A stretch of 20,726 bases of DNA, from IMG/VR virus record IMGVR_UViG_3300047497_000268, positions 1 through 20,726 of that record; one strand, 5' to 3'. This stretch comes from a virus. This document shows, one piece after another, positions 1-5,473 of this stretch. The translations under genes were made by a program, and so were the position numbers. Numbering within the stretch: the first letter of the stretch is position 1; each line of letters opens with the position of its first letter. The notes under the pieces are model-generated. The model was given only the letters and a program-made list of their open reading frames with translations, was not told where the DNA came from and ran no database searches.

Positions 1-1110
1 TTAAGCTGACTTTTTCAACTCGACCACTACGCCCGGACCCACGTTTTGCGGCCGGTCCCCACGGGCATTCTCAACTTTCTTTGCAGCTTCGAGTTGGTCT
101 GCCGTGTCGATGTGGTCGTAGCGCATGGACGTGGTGACGGTCTTATGTCCAAGCATTGTCATGCGAATTTTGATGTCGACGCCTTGCTTCCGCAGGCGCG
201 TATTGCGTGTATGGCGCAGCGAGTGGATCACGAGGTTATCGCTGTACCCACAGGTTTGGCAGGCTCTTTTGAAACACTTTAGCAAGCGTGCTTCATTCGG
301 CAGTGGTCCGCGAGCCATGATAGCGCGCAGCTCTCGCGCCAGATCGGGGCGGATATATACCCGCCGTGCTTCGATGTTCTTCGTCTGGTCTCCCGCAAGG
401 TTGATCCAGCCGTTCTCGCTCTGATCCTCGGCGGTCTCGATCTCGATCTGCTCGCGCCGCAGCTGGTAGACCAGCTCGCCCTCACGTAGGCCCGTCTCGA
501 CCAATACGCGCACGCACGTAGCCTCTACGTGTTCCCCGCGTCCCTCCATGACCCCCAGGATTGCCTCGTCCTGATCGAACGATGTGAGTACGTCACGCGC
601 CTTGTTCACCTCGTGCTGCAGCGGGACCTTAGGGCGCTTCACGATGTAGTCGCGGTCGAAGGCAAAGTGCAGGACGGCGCTGGCAACCGTCAGGTAACGG
701 TTGATGGTGCCCGCCGTCATCTGAATGCCCTTCTTGACCGGCGAGCGCTCCAAGCGCTTCACAACGTCGTCTTCGAGCACCCGCGTGGTGATGTCGGCAA
801 TGTCCAAGTGACCAAGCCGCTCGATCAGCCAAGCCAAGCGCTGCAGTGTGCTGCGGTCCCGACCGCGTTTCCACTTGCCTTTGGGACCACCCGCGTCCCG
901 GCATTCCTCGGCAACCTGCTTGAACGTGCGGCCGCTCGCGTTGCTGCCCGCAATGGTCGGTGGCTCTTCGCCAGTGAGGCGCACGAAGACCTCGTAACCC
1001 TCGGCGAGCTTCTTGGTCTCGAAGCGGCGGCGGAAACGCTTATCCTTCACCAGGGCTTCGCCGTACCAATAGCCGGTCAGTTTGTCGTCGCGTTTCTCAG
1101 CGTATGCCAT
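1..1110 (-). CDS. int: Tyrosine recombinase / phage integrase
   Basis: Site-specific recombinase that would integrate and excise the phage genome. All catalytic residues of the family are visible in the 369-residue product: Arg209 in TGLREGEL, Lys244 in QTKN, His296 and Arg299 in HSLRH, His322 in LGHKT and the nucleophile Tyr331 in SMRYDH. Residues 1-45 look like an arm-site DNA-binding segment and 62-165 like the helical core-binding domain. I chose the ATG at 1110 over the one at 1131 because the upstream ATG lies inside a repeated intergenic element and has no Shine-Dalgarno. It is the most downstream gene of the leftward arm, and a terminator lies between it and the preceding gene, so it is probably expressed separately. 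Length is normal and nothing is broken. Confidence 0.96.
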   Translation of the reverse strand: MAYAEKRDDKLTGYWYGEALVKDKRFRRRFETKKLAEGYEVFVRLTGEEPPTIAGSNASGRTFKQVAEECRDAGGPKGKWKRGRDRSTLQRLAWLIERLGHLDIADITTRVLEDDVVKRLERSPVKKGIQMTAGTINRYLTVASAVLHFAFDRDYIVKRPKVPLQHEVNKARDVLTSFDQDEAILGVMEGRGEHVEATCVRVLVETGLREGELVYQLRREQIEIETAEDQSENGWINLAGDQTKNIEARRVYIRPDLARELRAIMARGPLPNEARLLKCFKRACQTCGYSDNLVIHSLRHTRNTRLRKQGVDIKIRMTMLGHKTVTTSMRYDHIDTADQLEAAKKVENARGDRPQNVGPGVVVELKKSA

Positions 1111-1120
1111 AGGATCACCA

Positions 1121-1134
1121 GTGTGCTGCATTCA
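1121..1134 (-). repeat. ACAGCACAC element, copy a (before int)
   Basis: Minus-strand sequence TGAATGCAGCACAC, ending 10 nt before the integrase ATG. It is the most divergent at its 5' side (GCAGCAC rather than ACAGCAC). It sits directly behind the U-tract of the terminator, so it is the only recognisable element left to drive or regulate int. Confidence 0.6.
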
Positions 1135-1166
1135 GACAAAAGAAAAGCGGGGCTACGTCACCCCGC
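1134..1166 (-). terminator. Intrinsic terminator, leftward
   Basis: On the minus strand GCGGGG, an 8-nt loop and CCCCGC (1166-1147) form a six-pair GC stem followed at once by TTTTCTTTTGTC. This is a classic rho-independent terminator. It lies just after the stop of the winged-helix gene and would end the leftward small-gene transcript before int. Confidence 0.85.
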
Positions 1167-1171
1167 CTCGA

Positions 1172-1582
1172 TCAGGACTTGTGGAGTGTCCTGCAGATTT
1201 TATGCACCAGGGCGCGGCCTGCAGGCGTCAGGAAGGTCTGCCGCCGACGCATGTCGAGAGGGTCCAGGCGCTGCGACACAAGCCCGTAGCCGGGCTCCCT
1301 GCGCCTGTTGTGCGACCCTATGTCCAGCAGGTTACGCGTCATGACAGATTGCGCAACGCCCGCCCGCTCGGCATAGTCTTCGACGCCCAAACCTTCCTGC
1401 AGAGCTACCAGCATGAACGTGTAGGCGTGCTGCAAGGGCATGGTCGGCCGGATAGCCTTGAACGCGTCGAGGAACTGCATGGCGTTACCCAGGCAGGTCA
1501 CTTCCTCAGGCGTGAGTTTCGACACATTCGCGCGTTCGGGCATCGTGGCAAACTCGGTTAAAGGCTCTGCGAACTGCAACAT
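1172..1582 (-). CDS. MarR-like winged-helix DNA-binding protein
   Basis: Probable transcriptional regulator of 136 residues. Residues 66-88 read as a helix-turn-helix (VEDYAERAGVAQSVMTRNLL). Residues 92-118 form a basic wing ending in LDPLDMRRRQTFLT, the D-x2-D-R...LT pattern typical of MarR-type wings, followed by AGRALVHKI for the last helix. The reading frame is open to 1669. I prefer the ATG at 1582, which has GGAG nine bases upstream and does not overlap the preceding gene, whose stop is at 1608. It is the last gene before the leftward terminator. It could control lysogeny or integrase expression, but nothing here shows its target, and it does not look like a CI- or Cro-type repressor. 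Confidence 0.7.
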   Translation of the reverse strand: MLQFAEPLTEFATMPERANVSKLTPEEVTCLGNAMQFLDAFKAIRPTMPLQHAYTFMLVALQEGLGVEDYAERAGVAQSVMTRNLLDIGSHNRRREPGYGLVSQRLDPLDMRRRQTFLTPAGRALVHKICRTLHKS

Positions 1583-1607
1583 AGCATGGAACTCCAAAAG
1601 GGATACG

Positions 1608-1961
1608 CTAGGCGACTGCCCTCGGATCATCGCCGTGTATAAATAACACTTGGGGCTGATGTGGTTCATTCAATGCCGAGAGTGCTGCTTCACAATCGAA
1701 CGGCATGATGACGAGAACGGCACCCCATCCTGTTAGTTCCGACACCGCATCACGAAATTTCAGGTTTACCTCGCCCGTGTCGTGGTCGTGCGAGACAACC
1801 TCCATGTGAGTTCCAGCAGGTACGATGCCGTACGGCTTCATGTCAATATCAAGCCCTGTCACGAACTTATCGCCGATCTCGAAGCCTGTCGGAACCTCAT
1901 GGGCGCGTACGATACGGCTCTCGATACGCCCTGCATCAGTCATCATGAACGCGTGTTTCAT
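1608..1961 (-). CDS. Hypothetical protein, 117 aa
   Basis: Unrecognised. The product is mixed alpha/beta in composition, with a hydrophobic stretch GWGAVLVIMPF near residues 78-88 that is too short and interrupted to be a clear membrane helix, and a His/Asp-rich patch (SHDHDTGEV) near 57-65. The ATG at 1961 has GAGGAG eleven bases upstream, so translation is well supported. It is followed 25 nt later by the winged-helix gene, suggesting one transcript. No catalytic motif was seen. Confidence 0.65.
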   Translation of the reverse strand: MKHAFMMTDAGRIESRIVRAHEVPTGFEIGDKFVTGLDIDMKPYGIVPAGTHMEVVSHDHDTGEVNLKFRDAVSELTGWGAVLVIMPFDCEAALSALNEPHQPQVLFIHGDDPRAVA

Positions 1962-2056
1962 TTGAACGCCAACTCCTCACCCTACGTTGATTTCAAGTTC
2001 AGGAATGCTCCCCACCAGCCAAGATTGGAGCATATGTGGCATTAGACCACACTTGG

Positions 2057-2359
2057 TCAACTAGTATTTGCAAGTGCTCTGTCGAGCTTCTTGATCTTCT
2101 TGCGCAGGCTGGCAGCGATTTTCCCGCTTAGGCTCTGCGGATCAGGCTCGCGCAGGCGCGTAAGGCTTTCGAGTTTCAGTTGCGCCGTGCGTAGTTCTCG
2201 TTGCTTGCTCTCACGCTGCAACGTGCGCAGGCGTGCGGCCCGATCTGCCTTGTCGGCCGCTTTGATCTCCGCAGGCGTCAGCGAACGGGCAGGGTGACAG
2301 TGACGACACAGCAGCTCAGGGATTGCGCCGTCAGCGTTGTGGTCGATGGTGCAGCTCAT
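2057..2359 (-). CDS. Small Cys/His-cluster, coiled-coil protein, 100 aa
   Basis: Function unknown. The N-terminus carries Cys3, His7, then CRHCH at 18-22, an arrangement that could bind one zinc ion. Residues 32-95 are very rich in Lys, Arg, Glu, Gln and Leu and should form a long helix or coiled coil. Basic character suggests nucleic-acid contact, but this is inference. It starts 3 nt after the stop of the upstream gene, so the two are probably translationally coupled. Its own Shine-Dalgarno is weak (GGTGGGA). Confidence 0.6.
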   Translation of the reverse strand: MSCTIDHNADGAIPELLCRHCHPARSLTPAEIKAADKADRAARLRTLQRESKQRELRTAQLKLESLTRLREPDPQSLSGKIAASLRKKIKKLDRALANTS

Positions 2360-2362
2360 CGT

Positions 2363-2773
2363 TCAGTCCCACCGTTGCGCCAGCAGCTCAAGCGGCCATG
2401 CGTTGACGTAGAGTATCCCGCACGCGCGTAGGACCGGCGGAGCGTTCACCACGTGGTAGTGCTTGCAGCGGTGCATAAGCCACCAACCGTCACGCTTGGT
2501 TGCCGCAGGGTTCGTGTAGTCCATGGTGTCGAGAATTTCCGGGTGATACTTGGCGAGATAGCCAAGCACCGTGTCGAAACCCGCAGGCACGTCAGGCGTG
2601 ATTGCCATCGCGTGTTTGTTTTCGTGTACGCGCGTATAGGCGTCGACCTTGGCTTGCAGTGCATCGCGTTCAGCGGCGAGCTGCAGGACCATATCGGCAG
2701 ACGTGGGGAAACCATGGGTAGCCAAGAGATTGGCGACAGCAATGGCGCAATGGGTAGCCGTAGACGTAGGCAT
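2363..2773 (-). CDS. Hypothetical protein, 136 aa
   Basis: Unrecognised. Residues 1-50 are helical with a leucine-rich stretch (MVLQLAAERDALQAKV). The C-terminal half is rich in aromatic residues and His, with RDGWWLMHRCKHYHV near residues 94-108. AGGAG lies six bases before the ATG and an ACAGCACAC element lies further upstream. It forms a tight pair with the following gene (3-nt gap). No enzyme motif was seen. Confidence 0.65.
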   Translation of the reverse strand: MPTSTATHCAIAVANLLATHGFPTSADMVLQLAAERDALQAKVDAYTRVHENKHAMAITPDVPAGFDTVLGYLAKYHPEILDTMDYTNPAATKRDGWWLMHRCKHYHVVNAPPVLRACGILYVNAWPLELLAQRWD

Positions 2774-2790
2774 GTGTGCTCCTATGGTGA

Positions 2791-2804
2791 GTGTGCTGTT
2801 TTAG
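2791..2804 (-). repeat. ACAGCACAC element, copy b
   Basis: Minus-strand CTAAAACAGCACAC, 17 nt before the ATG of the gene at 2773. It includes the TAA stop codon (2803-2801) of the preceding gene. Confidence 0.75.
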
Positions 2805-3151
2805 ATCAAAGAAAAAGTGACTTCGCAAGACGCGCACTCGCGTAGGAAAGCGCATTGCTTGCGGCCGAAAACCACAACGTCACGGGCGACCGTGTAGACC
2901 GCCACATGAAACCCTTTCGCCTGCAGGCGCGTACGGGCATCACGATCAAACCAGCGTTGCAACGCGTCCAGCGAAGGGAAGCCAAAAGCTTTCCCCTCGT
3001 ATTCATCCATACCGTCGACGCGTGGAGCAGGGTGCGCGGACCATGGCGACCAAGCATCATCGCCACCATCGAGGTGGATTTTCGAGTAGCCAAGAGCGCA
3101 ATATGGGCCCTCACCGTCGACGCGTTCCACGCGGTAAACCGTTTGCATCAT
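2801..3151 (-). CDS. Hypothetical phage protein, 116 aa
   Basis: No function recognised. The N-terminus TVYRVERVDGEGPY leads into an acidic, Trp- and Pro-containing segment (residues 30-50) and then GKAFGFPSLDALQRWFD (about 54-70) and HVAVYTVARDVVVFGRKQCAF (about 83-103). This pattern of a short beta core with FPSLDALQRWF is reminiscent of small uncharacterised phage proteins, but I cannot name a family. It starts 11 nt after the 35-residue HTH-like gene. The Shine-Dalgarno is poor, so coupling to that gene is likely. Two ATGs are adjacent (3151 and 3148). Confidence 0.65.
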   Translation of the reverse strand: MMQTVYRVERVDGEGPYCALGYSKIHLDGGDDAWSPWSAHPAPRVDGMDEYEGKAFGFPSLDALQRWFDRDARTRLQAKGFHVAVYTVARDVVVFGRKQCAFLRECASCEVTFSLI

Positions 3152-3162
3152 GGCGCGTGCGC

Positions 3163-3270
3163 CTAGCTTTCACGTTGCTGGTCTAGGACGCGTTCTGAGA
3201 CGTCCAGCAATTCGGCCGCCTCGCCGAGTTCGAGCATGTCAGGGGTCTCGTAGGTCTCAATATCAAGCAT
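3163..3270 (-). CDS. 35-residue HTH-like small protein
   Basis: A complete small ORF, ATG at 3270 with CGAGG nine bases upstream, TAG at 3163. The product begins MLDIETYETPDMLELG and continues EAAELLDVSERVLDQQRES. The segment EAAELLDVSERVL closely follows the first two helices of MerR/excisionase-type HTH_17 domains (EAAxLLxVSxRTL), but the protein stops where the wing would begin. Because it lies in the integrase arm, a minimal or decayed excisionase-like protein is possible. The N-terminal half also fits the YxxPxLxxxG leader pattern of lasso-type RiPPs, yet no plausible core peptide and no maturation genes are present. Confidence 0.6.
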   Translation of the reverse strand: MLDIETYETPDMLELGEAAELLDVSERVLDQQRES

Positions 3271-3311
3271 GTGGATTGCCTCGTTGTTTGGTTGATGTTT
3301 GTTTAGTCGGA

Positions 3312-3599
3312 TTAGAGTTCGCCCGGCTGACAAGGCCTCACAGCGTATTGCGGTCTACGGTGGAACATTCGATTGCGTAGGCAATACCCATAGACGGCGC
3401 GCGCAATAGCTTGTGTGCCGAGACCGATAATCATTGCCTCGGTCGGCGCTATGCCGAGACCGTCACTGATCGTTATGTGTTGTGAGTTGTCGACGGTCTG
3501 CAGTTCGAACGTGGCGCATTGGGCGCGCATTGCCGTTCTAAGAGCCTTGTGAGCGGCAAATCCCCTGCCGCGTCCTTGGATGCCCGATTGTCTACGCAT
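3312..3599 (-). CDS. Hypothetical protein, 95 aa
   Basis: Unrecognised. The N-terminal 30 residues are strongly basic (RRQSGIQGRGRGFAAHK), and a mildly hydrophobic helix (MIIGLGTQAIARAVYGY) lies near residues 55-71. The ATG at 3599 has AAAGG about nine bases upstream and an ACAGCACAC element 29 nt upstream, which support a real gene. It is followed by a 41-nt gap and then the 35-residue HTH-like gene. Confidence 0.55.
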   Translation of the reverse strand: MRRQSGIQGRGRGFAAHKALRTAMRAQCATFELQTVDNSQHITISDGLGIAPTEAMIIGLGTQAIARAVYGYCLRNRMFHRRPQYAVRPCQPGEL

Positions 3600-3628
3600 G
3601 GTGATTGCCTTTCGTGGTCTGATTGACA

Positions 3629-3642
3629 GTGTGCTGTATTAC
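3629..3642 (-). repeat. ACAGCACAC element, copy c
   Basis: Minus-strand GTAATACAGCACAC, 29 nt before the ATG at 3599. The TAA stop of the GP88-type gene (3641-3639) is embedded in it. This is one of the two copies with a full TAATAC 5' half. Confidence 0.8.
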
Positions 3643-4385
3643 CGCACAACGAAACCGGATTGATCCTTTTTCGCCTTGCGTCCTTTAGGGGACAAGCCAA
3701 CCACATAGCCGACAATCGTCGTTGCATCGGCGCGCGGATCAAGGTGGCGCAAATCGTGCTGATCTCCGTCAATAACCGTGCAACCGTTCCACGCCGCTGG
3801 TCTCTCACCTCCAAACACTACCGCGACGTTGAAACCACGCGACAGCAATTTGAGTGCTTGCGCTTCATTGGTCTCACTACGTGAGAATGTGAGATGCAAG
3901 TTAGACGGCAACGCACGATCAAAACGGTAAGGGTTCTTTGTGTAGTCGACGAACTGAATATCAGGGAACGCGTGATAAATGCCTTCCCATGCAATGTCCG
4001 TCGACCCATTGAGACGCACGCAAAGCTTTAGACCCATGCTAGCGGCTTTCTTTTGGGCGAGTTCGATTGCCTTCACTATGTCGGCAACATAGGCCTTGCG
4101 GTCCCGCATGAACCGTTGCGCCTTGGCGCGCCGAGACAAACGAACGCTATTCATATCGTCGTCACGCTTCACCATGCCCGCTTGTCCGCTATGCTCGCCG
4201 AGACACAACGCCTTGCATCCTGCCGTAGCGTTCGGGCAAAGGTTGCCGACGCCGCCAAGGGTAAAGGGTGCCATGTAGTGAATGGCGTTCAAGTAGCCGT
4301 AATCGCGCGCCTTGGTCTCTTTGCCTTGCGCCTCGCCGTCGCTGATTTGCTTGTCGGTAGCGAATGAGAAGATACGGTTTTGCAT
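3639..4385 (-). CDS. GP88-family phage protein
   Basis: Resembles the phage 'gene product 88' family, whose biochemical function is not established. The 248-residue protein carries the family's N-terminal cysteine cluster, Cys50-x6-Cys57-x3-Cys61 in NLCPNATAGCKALCLG, followed by a Gly/His-rich HSGQAGM. The cluster could bind a metal or iron-sulfur centre. Later segments LCVRLNGSTDIAWEGI and IQFVDYTKNPYRF look like strands and loops of an alpha/beta barrel-like fold. The C-terminus is basic. AAGGA lies nine bases before the ATG, directly after an ACAGCACAC element. It is the largest leftward gene after int. Family recognition is from memory of the motif, not from a search. Confidence 0.75.
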   Translation of the reverse strand: MQNRIFSFATDKQISDGEAQGKETKARDYGYLNAIHYMAPFTLGGVGNLCPNATAGCKALCLGEHSGQAGMVKRDDDMNSVRLSRRAKAQRFMRDRKAYVADIVKAIELAQKKAASMGLKLCVRLNGSTDIAWEGIYHAFPDIQFVDYTKNPYRFDRALPSNLHLTFSRSETNEAQALKLLSRGFNVAVVFGGERPAAWNGCTVIDGDQHDLRHLDPRADATTIVGYVVGLSPKGRKAKKDQSGFVVR

Positions 4386-4398
4386 CGGTCTATTCCTT

Positions 4399-4412
4399 GT
4401 GTGCTGTAATTG
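4399..4412 (-). repeat. ACAGCACAC element, copy d
   Basis: Minus-strand CAATTACAGCACAC, 13 nt before the ATG of the GP88-type gene. The Shine-Dalgarno AAGGA follows the element immediately. Confidence 0.8.
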
Positions 4413-4449
4413 GTCGAGGTAATGGCGTTGTTTGTTTGGTCGACTCGGC

Positions 4450-4629
4450 TTAACGTCGTCGAATTATTTCATCTAGGATCAAGTCACCATAGCGCGCGGC
4501 GCGTAGTGTCACTTGTCCTTTGTTACGACCCGTCTTAACGCGTTTGGTCGATTGCTTATCAAATAGCTTGTGCAGCTGGTCATTGGTGAACCCTGCGAAG
4601 TGCGCGATTTGTTGCTTCTTAGACCGCAT
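4450..4629 (-). CDS. Small basic protein, 59 aa
   Basis: Unrecognised. The product begins MRSKKQQIAHFAGFTNDQLHK and is rich in Lys and Arg throughout (KRVKTGRNKGQVTLRAARYGD), so nucleic-acid binding is plausible. The frame is open to 4662, but the ATG at 4629 is preferred because GAGGTGA precedes it at ideal spacing and the start then falls 10 nt after the stop of the upstream gene. It forms a two-gene unit with that gene. Confidence 0.65.
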   Translation of the reverse strand: MRSKKQQIAHFAGFTNDQLHKLFDKQSTKRVKTGRNKGQVTLRAARYGDLILDEIIRRR

Positions 4630-4639
4630 CACACTCACC

Positions 4640-4840
4640 TCAAGCCACTTTGATAATGTCACTGCGCAACGAGGCGACTAGCGCCGCATTCAACGCGTAT
4701 GTCTTTGCGTCCCACTTGTCGGCAAAGACCTTATCAGTTGCCGTCTTTGATCCGACGCATTGGCCCTTGGCATTCCGCGCGACAATCATCGGCCGAAAGC
4801 CGCCAGAAACCTTGGTAACTGTGGGAACGAAAGTAATCAT
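4640..4840 (-). CDS. Small hypothetical protein, 66 aa
   Basis: Unrecognised; the first gene of the leftward arm. It begins MITFVPTVTKVSGGFRPMIVA with a strand-rich N-terminus, then a Lys-containing middle (NAKGQCVGSKTATDKVF) and a helical end. The ATG at 4840 has CGAGG eight bases upstream. The in-frame ATG at 4870 has none. An ACAGCACAC element lies 35 nt upstream of the chosen start. No motif was assigned. Confidence 0.6.
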   Translation of the reverse strand: MITFVPTVTKVSGGFRPMIVARNAKGQCVGSKTATDKVFADKWDAKTYALNAALVASLRSDIIKVA

Positions 4841-4875
4841 TGGGTTGCCTCGGTTGTGTGTGAATTGCATGTCGT

Positions 4876-4889
4876 CTGTGCTGTATTAA
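4876..4889 (-). repeat. ACAGCACAC element, copy e
   Basis: Minus-strand TTAATACAGCACAG, at the head of the leftward gene cluster, 35 nt before the first chosen start (4840). Confidence 0.75.
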
Positions 4890-4955
4890 GTCAGTGATTT
4901 GCCGTCTCACCTATACCCCTGGACGCATGGCTGATCCCACGGGATTGCATGGCAA

Positions 4956-4969
4956 GCGTGCTGTATCCC
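4956..4969 (-). repeat. ACAGCACAC element, copy f (degenerate)
   Basis: Minus-strand GGGATACAGCACGC. The core ACAGCAC is intact, the flanks less so. It lies 80 bp upstream of copy e. Only a doubtful 19-codon ORF (4950-4891) without a ribosome site follows it before copy e. Confidence 0.5.
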
Positions 4970-5084
4970 AAGGCGATGCAATAGGACGGCCAAGGGATAG
5001 CGCGGCATCCGCTAGGCGGCGGGAATGCCTCGGCAAGCATTGGGCTAACCCATGGGCTTCCTATTGGGTTTGTGCATGGGTCTA

Positions 5085-5097
5085 TGCTCGCCGAGCA
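5085..5097. promoter_or_regulatory. 13-bp palindrome TGCTCG-C-CGAGCA
   Basis: Perfect 6-bp arms around a single central base. Operator-like by form only. Its CTCGCCGAG core recurs in coding DNA elsewhere in the window, which lowers its specificity. Confidence 0.3.
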
Positions 5098-5159
5098 GTG
5101 AGACCCGCTCCGCGTTCACATAGACTAGGATTGCTGTCCTATCCTACCAGCTGCCACGC

Positions 5160-5172
5160 GCCTCGGCGAGGC
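5160..5172. promoter_or_regulatory. 13-bp palindrome GCCTCG-G-CGAGGC
   Basis: Perfect 6-bp arms, single central base. Its centre lies 75 bp from the previous palindrome and 30 bp from the next, all within the divergent control region. Confidence 0.3.
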
Positions 5173-5187
5173 CTTGCCGTTGCCATC

Positions 5188-5204
5188 ACGGTTAGGCTAA
5201 CCGT
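5188..5204. promoter_or_regulatory. 17-bp perfect palindrome, probable operator
   Basis: ACGGTTAG-G-CTAACCGT: 8-bp perfect arms around one base, the size and form of a phage repressor operator. Its last base is the first base of a TTGACA hexamer on the plus strand, so a bound protein would cover that promoter element. Confidence 0.5.
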
Positions 5205-5209
5205 TGACA
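5204..5209 (+). promoter_or_regulatory. Consensus -35 hexamer TTGACA
   Basis: Exact sigma-70 -35 sequence abutting the 17-bp palindrome. The matching -10 at 16-18 bp spacing (around 5226-5233, GGTTAG) is poor, so this would be an activator-dependent or weak rightward promoter, or not a promoter at all. Confidence 0.3.
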
Positions 5210-5220
5210 GCCAAGCAAAA

Positions 5221-5233
5221 TCAATGGGTTAGC
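5221..5233 (+). repeat. Direct repeat TCAATRGGTTAGC, copy 1
   Basis: TCAATGGGTTAGC, matching 12 of 13 bases with the copy at 5461-5473. It contains GGTTAG, which is also the half-site of the 17-bp palindrome. Confidence 0.4.
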
Positions 5234-5410
5234 TGGTCACGTGGGGACGCGCGTGGGGATTGCTTGTGGTCGACGGCGCGCGGCGCTTGGCATCGGGTCC
5301 CTTATCCCGGCCAGACGGGCAGGAAGTGAGCCCGGTCACGGTTTCAAAAAGCCCGACTAAAGCTCCTGCAGCTGCAAACTGGCGACAGCGGTGTCTCCCT
5401 GGGGTACCTC

Positions 5411-5443
5411 GGGTCCCCTTTGGGTCCCATATGGGTCCTTTGA
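5411..5443 (+). repeat. Three GGGTCC units at 11-bp spacing
   Basis: GGGTCC starts at 5411, 5422 and 5433, giving units GGGTCCCCTTT, GGGTCCCATAT and GGGTCCTTTGA. Spacing close to one helical turn would place all copies on the same DNA face. The array lies about 205 bp upstream of the first structural gene and ends in TTGACC. Confidence 0.5.
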
Positions 5444-5460
5444 CCGATCGACCAATGTTT

Positions 5461-5473
5461 TCAATAGGTTAGC
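5461..5473 (+). repeat. Direct repeat TCAATRGGTTAGC, copy 2
   Basis: TCAATAGGTTAGC, one mismatch from the copy at 5221-5233. It lies 15 bp downstream of a TTGACC hexamer (5440-5445), as copy 1 lies downstream of TTGACA. Confidence 0.4.

Noticed and set aside
529-1344. Long plus-strand frame antisense to the integrase
   Set aside because: It mirrors the integrase codon pattern, has no ribosome site and runs through the terminator. It is a shadow frame.
1679-1690. Seventh ACAGCACAC-like site (AAGCAGCACTC on the minus strand) before the 1669 ATG
   Set aside because: It lies inside the coding region of the gene at 1961-1608, differs in core flanks, and the 1669 start is not the preferred one.
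2031-2060. Leftward promoter TTGACC with a CATATG-like -10 before the gene at 1961
   Set aside because: The -35 is fair but the -10 is poor at every normal spacing, and the region overlaps a stop codon. Evidence is too thin to annotate.
192-2943. Recurrent GCAGGCGCGTA 11-mer (192, 2152, 2933) and related GCAGGCGT words in the left arm
   Set aside because: All lie in coding DNA and encode TRLR/TRLQ or LTPA with the same preferred codons, so codon use explains them better than a repeat family.
4891-4950. 19-codon minus-strand ORF after the degenerate repeat copy f
   Set aside because: No ribosome site and no sequence feature. Too short to support.
4189-5095. 14-mer CTATGCTCGCCGAG shared by the GP88-type gene (4189) and the control region (5082)
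   Set aside because: One shared 14-mer in a 20-kb window is about what chance gives, and one copy is within a coding region.
4894-5472. Plus-strand frames 4894-5232 and 5260-5472
   Set aside because: Arg-, Pro- and Ser-rich translations without ribosome sites, typical of chance frames in GC-rich non-coding DNA.
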